Shown piece after piece: positions 4,214 through 7,710 of a DNA stretch of 7,710 nt. The notes under the pieces are model-generated. The model ran no database searches. It was given only the letters and a program-made list of their open reading frames with translations, and was not told the DNA's origin. The stretch comes from Clostridia bacterium (GTDB lineage: Bacteria; Bacillota_E; SLMV01; PUMD01). The first letter of the stretch is position 1, and each line of letters opens with the position of its first letter. The stretch is taken from NCBI GenBank assembly GCA_007128555.1, contig SKXF01000207.1, positions 1-7,710 on the forward strand. Direction: 5' to 3'. Both the position numbers and the translations under genes were made by a program.

Positions 4214-6276
4214 GCCATATCCACCTTCCCAATGGCCTCGATCTCGATGGAGGGTTCAATCTCCTGGAAGGAGACCACCATCATCTCCGGCATGGCCTGC
4301 TCGGTAATCCGCTTGAAATAGAATCGGACGGCGGGCGAACACAGCACCACCGGCTCGATGCCGCTCTTCAATCCCTTCTCTGCTGCGTTCCGGGCACTCC
4401 GGATCATGGCCGACTGCTGGTCGGGGTCGAGGGCCACGAAGGTCCCTCCCTCGGTATGCTCCAGGGATCCGGTGATGATCTGTTCCACGTCCGGATCCAG
4501 GAGGATCACCCGCAACCGGCCTTCCTGGGTGGGTACCAGCTGACTTATGGTTCGATAAAGCGACTGCCGGACCACCTCCGACAGCCGGTCCGTATCCCGG
4601 ACCGCTGCCGCGTAGTCAGCCAGGGTCTCAAAGATGGTGAGCAAATCCCTGATCGGTACGCCCTCACGCAGCAGGTTCTGCAGCACCTTCTGCAGGTCTC
4701 CAAGGCTCATGACATCTGGAACGAGCTCCTCGACCACGGCAGGAGAGGTCTCCCGCACCGCCTCGAGGATGATCTTCGTTTCCTGCCGCGAGAGCAGCTC
4801 GTGGGCGTGGCGCTTGAGGACCTCGGCGAAGTGCGTCATCAGCACCGAGGCCGGGTCCACCACGGTGTAGCCGGCCATCTCCGCCCGGTCACGGTCGGCG
4901 GCGGCAATCCACTTGGCCGGCAGGCCGAAGGCAGGCTCCACCGTGTCGATTCCGGGTATCTCATCGGCGCCGTCGCCGGGATCCATGGCCATGTGCCTGT
5001 CGGCCATCAGCTCCCCACCCGCCACCACAACCCCCCGCAGCTTCACGGCGTAGGCATTGGCGTCCAGGGCCATGTTGTCCCGCAGGCGGACCAGGGGCAG
5101 CACCATCCCCAGTTCCATGGCCAGCTGTCTCCGCAGCAGGCCGATCCGGTCCATGAGATCGTTGCCCTTCCCCTTCTCTGCCAGGGGGAGCAGGCCATAG
5201 CCCAGCTCGACGGACACTGGGTCGACCTGGAGCATTCGCGCCATCTCCTCGGGTCCCTCGGGACGGGCCTCCTCTTCCCCGGAGGCCTCGACCTCGGGCT
5301 CTTCCTCCTCGGGCACCACCATGGCGAGATTTCTCCCTGCCACCGTTGCCAGGCCCGCCAGTACCAGGAAGGGGAAGGTGGGCAGGCCCGGAACAATCCC
5401 CAGGGCCATGAGCATCGCCGCGGCAATATAGAGGACCCTCGGTTTCTGCAACAGCTGGGTCACCAGGTCGTTGCCCAGGTCCACCTCGGAGGCGGCCCGG
5501 GTCACCACGATGCCCGTCGCCACGGAGATCAGCAGGGCCGGCAGCTGGCTGACCAGGCCGTCCCCGACCGTCAACAGGGTGTAGCTCATCAGGGCCTCGC
5601 CGAAGGGCAGGCCCAGCTGCAGGACCCCCACCACCAGGCCCCCGATGATGTTGATGACGGTGATGATGATGGCGGCTATGGCATCTCCTTTGACAAACTT
5701 GCTGGCGCCGTCCATGGCGCCGTAAAAATCAGCCTCGCGTTCAATGTCACGCCTGCGCTTCCTGGCGCCCTCATCATCGATGAGCCCCGCGTTCAGATCG
5801 GCATCGATGCTCATCTGCTTCCCCGGCATGGCGTCGAGGGTGAACCTCGCAGCGACCTCGGCCACCCGCTCAGCGCCCTTGGTGATGACCACGAACTGGA
5901 TGACCACCAGGATCACGAAGACCACGAACCCGACCACCGGGTTGCCCCCGATTACGAACTGGCCGAACTGCTCAATGACCTCCCCAGCGTACGTTTCCAG
6001 CAGGATCAACCGGGTGGAGGACACGTTCAGGGCCAGCCTCATCAGGGTGGTCAGAAGGAGCAGGCTGGGGAAGATCGAAAAATCTAGGGGTTGCGTCGTG
6101 TACATGCTGACCAGCATCACCACCATGGCAAAGGTCAGGTTGAAAACCAACAAGAGATCCAGTAGTCCCGCCGGCATGGGGACAATCATCATGGCCACGA
6201 CGAGCAGCACCAACACGGCTACCGCCACATCGCTGTACTTCATCACCTTAGACATGGCACCACTTCGGCTGATCAT
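4210..6276 (-). CDS. flhA: Flagellar type III export gate protein FlhA
   Basis: The 688-residue protein is full length for FlhA, the large export-gate subunit that uses the proton gradient and docks export chaperones. The amino-terminal half is membrane-embedded, with hydrophobic segments at about 15-33, 37-58, 68-88, 112-132, 198-220, 238-260, 281-296 and 298-314. The FHIPEP-family signature lies at about 137-160 (RVAEVAARFTLDAMPGKQM, then SIDAD), followed by the conserved loop with EADFYGAMDGASKFVKGDA at 181-199. The cytosolic half (about 345-688) carries typical FlhA-C landmarks, including GIDTVEPAFGLPAKWI (442-457), YTVVDPASVLMTHFAEVL (470-487), and the Ala-Val-Arg-Phe segment near 649-652. 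A very acidic linker sits at 323-344. The ATG at 6276 overlaps the flhB stop by four bases. An internal in-frame ATG at 6255 (MSKVMKYSD) aligns better with typical FlhA starts but has a weaker ribosome binding site, so the start is uncertain by seven residues. Confidence 0.98.
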   Translation of the reverse strand: MISRSGAMSKVMKYSDVAVAVLVLLVVAMMIVPMPAGLLDLLLVFNLTFAMVVMLVSMYTTQPLDFSIFPSLLLLTTLMRLALNVSSTRLILLETYAGEVIEQFGQFVIGGNPVVGFVVFVILVVIQFVVITKGAERVAEVAARFTLDAMPGKQMSIDADLNAGLIDDEGARKRRRDIEREADFYGAMDGASKFVKGDAIAAIIITVINIIGGLVVGVLQLGLPFGEALMSYTLLTVGDGLVSQLPALLISVATGIVVTRAASEVDLGNDLVTQLLQKPRVLYIAAAMLMALGIVPGLPTFPFLVLAGLATVAGRNLAMVVPEEEEPEVEASGEEEARPEGPEEMARMLQVDPVSVELGYGLLPLAEKGKGNDLMDRIGLLRRQLAMELGMVLPLVRLRDNMALDANAYAVKLRGVVVAGGELMADRHMAMDPGDGADEIPGIDTVEPAFGLPAKWIAAADRDRAEMAGYTVVDPASVLMTHFAEVLKRHAHELLSRQETKIILEAVRETSPAVVEELVPDVMSLGDLQKVLQNLLREGVPIRDLLTIFETLADYAAAVRDTDRLSEVVRQSLYRTISQLVPTQEGRLRVILLDPDVEQIITGSLEHTEGGTFVALDPDQQSAMIRSARNAAEKGLKSGIEPVVLCSPAVRFYFKRITEQAMPEMMVVSFQEIEPSIEIEAIGKVDMA

Positions 6277-7388
6277 CTACCTGTCCCCTCTCGTGCCTGG
6301 GGCCTTCCCCGGCGCTTCCAGACGTAGGCCAGCACCTCCGCCACCGCCTCGTATAGATCCGGTGGTATGGAGTCGCCCACCTCGCTCATCTCGTACAGGG
6401 CCCGGGCCAGGGGGGGCCTCTCCTCGATGGTGACCCCGTGCTCGGCCGCAACCTCCCGGATCCTCTGGGCCAGAAGCCCGCGCCCCCTGGCCACGACCAT
6501 GGGTGCATCCATCCCGTCAAAGTCGTATTTCAACGCCACCGCGTAGTGGGTGGGGTTGGTCACCACCACGTCCGCGGCGGGCACGGCGGTGATCATACGC
6601 TGCCTCGCCGCCTGCTGCCGCACGCTCCTTCTCCTGCCAGCGACCTGGGGATCCCCCTCCGTCTCCCTCATTTCCTGCTTAACCTCGTGGCGGGTCATCC
6701 GCAGGTTCTTCTCGTGCTCGCTGCGCTCGTAGAAATAGTCGATCACCCCGACCAACCCGAGGACCAGGACCGCCCGCAGCAGGAGCACCTGCAGCAGGGC
6801 GGCCGTCTCGGCCAGGGCCACCGGAAGGGGTAGTCGCAAAAACAGGGGAAAATCGTCGATCCTCGACGCGATGGTGATGTAGGCGACATACCCCACGGCA
6901 CCGACCTTCAACAGGGACTTGACCATGTTCACCAGGGCCCTCATGGAGACCACCTTCTTGATCCCCTCAAGGGGATTGATGCGGCTGAGCTTGGGACTGA
7001 GGGGCTGCAGCGTGAAGATCAGACCCGTCTGCAACACGCTCCCGCCGACCGCCACCAGGAGAGTGACCCCAAACAGGGGCAGCATCAGCATCATGAACCG
7101 GAGCGTCAGTCCCGACATCAGGGACGTCACGTCCCCGGTGTTCCAGTCGACTCCCAGGTTCGGGCCAAAGCTCTCGAGGGCCAATCTCTGCAGCTGTTCG
7201 CTCATCCCGGAAAAGGCATACCACAGGGTGACGAAGCAGAACAGGAGAAGCGCACAGGAGACCATCTCCTTGCTCTGAAAGACTTCGCCCTTTTCCCTGG
7301 CCTTGCGGCGCCTCCGGGGGGTCGGTTGCTCGCTCTTTTCCCCCCCGCCATCCTCGGCAAACAGCTGAAGATCGATCATGCTCACCAC
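6273..7388 (-). CDS. flhB: Flagellar export switch protein FlhB
   Basis: FlhB controls the order of type III export, changing from rod/hook to filament substrates after cleaving itself. The soluble amino-terminal segment has the usual EKSEQPTPRRRRKAREKGEVFQSKE (17-41). Membrane segments lie at about 42-60, 95-120, 153-175 and 187-218. A charged linker (about 219-265) leads to the cytosolic domain, with the autocleavage motif NPTH at 278-281 in VVTNPTHYAVAL; the expected cut is between Asn278 and Pro279. ENR-like landmarks follow, including RGRGLLAQRIREVA (301-314) and the terminal helix with YEAVAEVLAYVWK (346-358). A GTG at 7388 gives 371 residues; an in-frame ATG three codons later at 7379 gives 368 and the more family-like start MIDLQLFAEDGG. 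Either start overlaps or abuts the fliR stop (7384..7382). The sequence does not settle which is used. Confidence 0.97.
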   Translation of the reverse strand: MVSMIDLQLFAEDGGGEKSEQPTPRRRRKAREKGEVFQSKEMVSCALLLFCFVTLWYAFSGMSEQLQRLALESFGPNLGVDWNTGDVTSLMSGLTLRFMMLMLPLFGVTLLVAVGGSVLQTGLIFTLQPLSPKLSRINPLEGIKKVVSMRALVNMVKSLLKVGAVGYVAYITIASRIDDFPLFLRLPLPVALAETAALLQVLLLRAVLVLGLVGVIDYFYERSEHEKNLRMTRHEVKQEMRETEGDPQVAGRRRSVRQQAARQRMITAVPAADVVVTNPTHYAVALKYDFDGMDAPMVVARGRGLLAQRIREVAAEHGVTIEERPPLARALYEMSEVGDSIPPDLYEAVAEVLAYVWKRRGRPQAREGTGR

Positions 7389-7710
7389 ACTCTCAGGAGA
7401 CGGAAGAGATCCAGCATTCGCTCGCCGCTTCCGTCGCGGAAAAAGTTCGCGTAGACACCTGTCATCGCCATCAACATGGTCATCCCCACCAGGATCCGGA
7501 TGGGGATCCCGAGCACGAAGAGGTTCAACTGGGGCATCGTTCGCGCCAGGATGCCCAGGCCCACCGACGTCACGAAGAGGCAGGCCAGGACCGGGAGACT
7601 GACCTGGAAGGCCGCCCGGAACATCCAGCTCATGAAGGAAAACACCTGGGGCAGTACCGCCGAAGAAAGCGACGTGCCCACGGGAACCTCCGTGAAACTC
7701 TCCTGCAGGA
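7382..7710 (-). CDS. fliR: Flagellar export gate protein FliR, carboxy-terminal part (partial)
   Basis: The last 108 codons are in the window; the frame stays open to the right edge, so the true start lies outside. The GTG at 7681 is internal, because the preceding codons read LQESFTEVP in frame, the usual FliR loop before PVG. FliR with FliP and FliQ forms the helical export channel of the flagellar type III system. The visible part shows family landmarks: SLPVLACLFVTSVGLGILARTMPQLNLFVLGIPIRILVG, i.e. a membrane segment, the conserved G-x-x-[AS]R-x-x-P-Q-[LM]-N loop, then another membrane segment and a short basic cytosolic tail ending LLRVW. The stop overlaps the GTG start option of flhB by three bases (7382-7384 within 7382..7388). 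fliP and fliQ are expected just beyond the edge. Confidence 0.93.
   Translation of the reverse strand, partial: LQESFTEVPVGTSLSSAVLPQVFSFMSWMFRAAFQVSLPVLACLFVTSVGLGILARTMPQLNLFVLGIPIRILVGMTMLMAMTGVYANFFRDGSGERMLDLFRLLRVW

Noticed and set aside
2262..4321. Long plus-strand open frames opposite flhG and flhF (for example 2262..3275 and 3104..4321)
   Set aside because: Low-complexity composition rich in Arg, Pro, Gly and His, typical of antisense frames in GC-rich DNA; flhF and flhG motifs on the minus strand are unambiguous.
4456..6087. A 543-codon open frame on the plus strand opposite flhA
   Set aside because: It is the mirror of a high-GC gene: rich in His, Gln, Gly and Pro, with no recognisable domain or ribosome binding site, and fully covered by a certain flhA.
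7382..7681. A complete small 99-residue gene starting at the GTG at 7681
   Set aside because: The frame continues upstream without a stop to the window edge and encodes FliR sequence there, so this is the end of a longer gene.

Overview
The window is a GC-rich stretch of bacterial chromosome (high GC judged by eye). Every supported gene lies on the minus strand. Read in the direction of transcription, from the high-coordinate end down, the order is: end of fliR, flhB, flhA, flhF, flhG, a PilZ/YcgR-type c-di-GMP receptor gene, the flagellar sigma factor gene fliA (sigD), an unrecognised one-membrane-segment protein, and then the first codons of rpsB (ribosomal protein S2).

This is the distal end of a large flagellar operon. 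Its termination next to rpsB is the arrangement known from Bacillus subtilis (…fliR-flhB-flhA-flhF-flhG-…-sigD-swrB, then rpsB-tsf-pyrH). That synteny, strong AGGAGG-type ribosome binding sites and GC-rich coding sequence suggest a motile, high-GC member of the Bacillota (Clostridia, Limnochordia or a similar class). The genus cannot be named from this window. In B. subtilis, chemotaxis genes (cheB, cheA, cheW, cheC, cheD) lie between flhG and sigD. Here a single c-di-GMP receptor gene takes that place.

The genes form one functional set. FliR, FlhB and FlhA are membrane parts of the flagellar type III export gate, and FlhB is the self-cleaving substrate-specificity switch. FlhF (SRP-type GTPase) and FlhG (MinD-type ATPase) set the place and number of flagella. 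The PilZ protein probably couples c-di-GMP to motor speed or stopping. FliA directs RNA polymerase to late flagellar genes. From fliR to fliA the genes overlap or are separated by no more than 16 bp, so translational coupling is likely. A 93-bp gap then precedes the unknown gene at 207..722, which sits exactly where B. subtilis has swrB. A 156-bp spacer follows, with a plausible sigma-A promoter and a structured leader for rpsB.

No mobile elements, CRISPR arrays, tRNAs or rRNAs were seen, and no stretch above 300 bp lacks a gene. The most interesting items are the unknown protein in the SwrB position, the rpsB leader, the c-di-GMP receptor in place of chemotaxis genes, and an altered G3 motif in FlhF.
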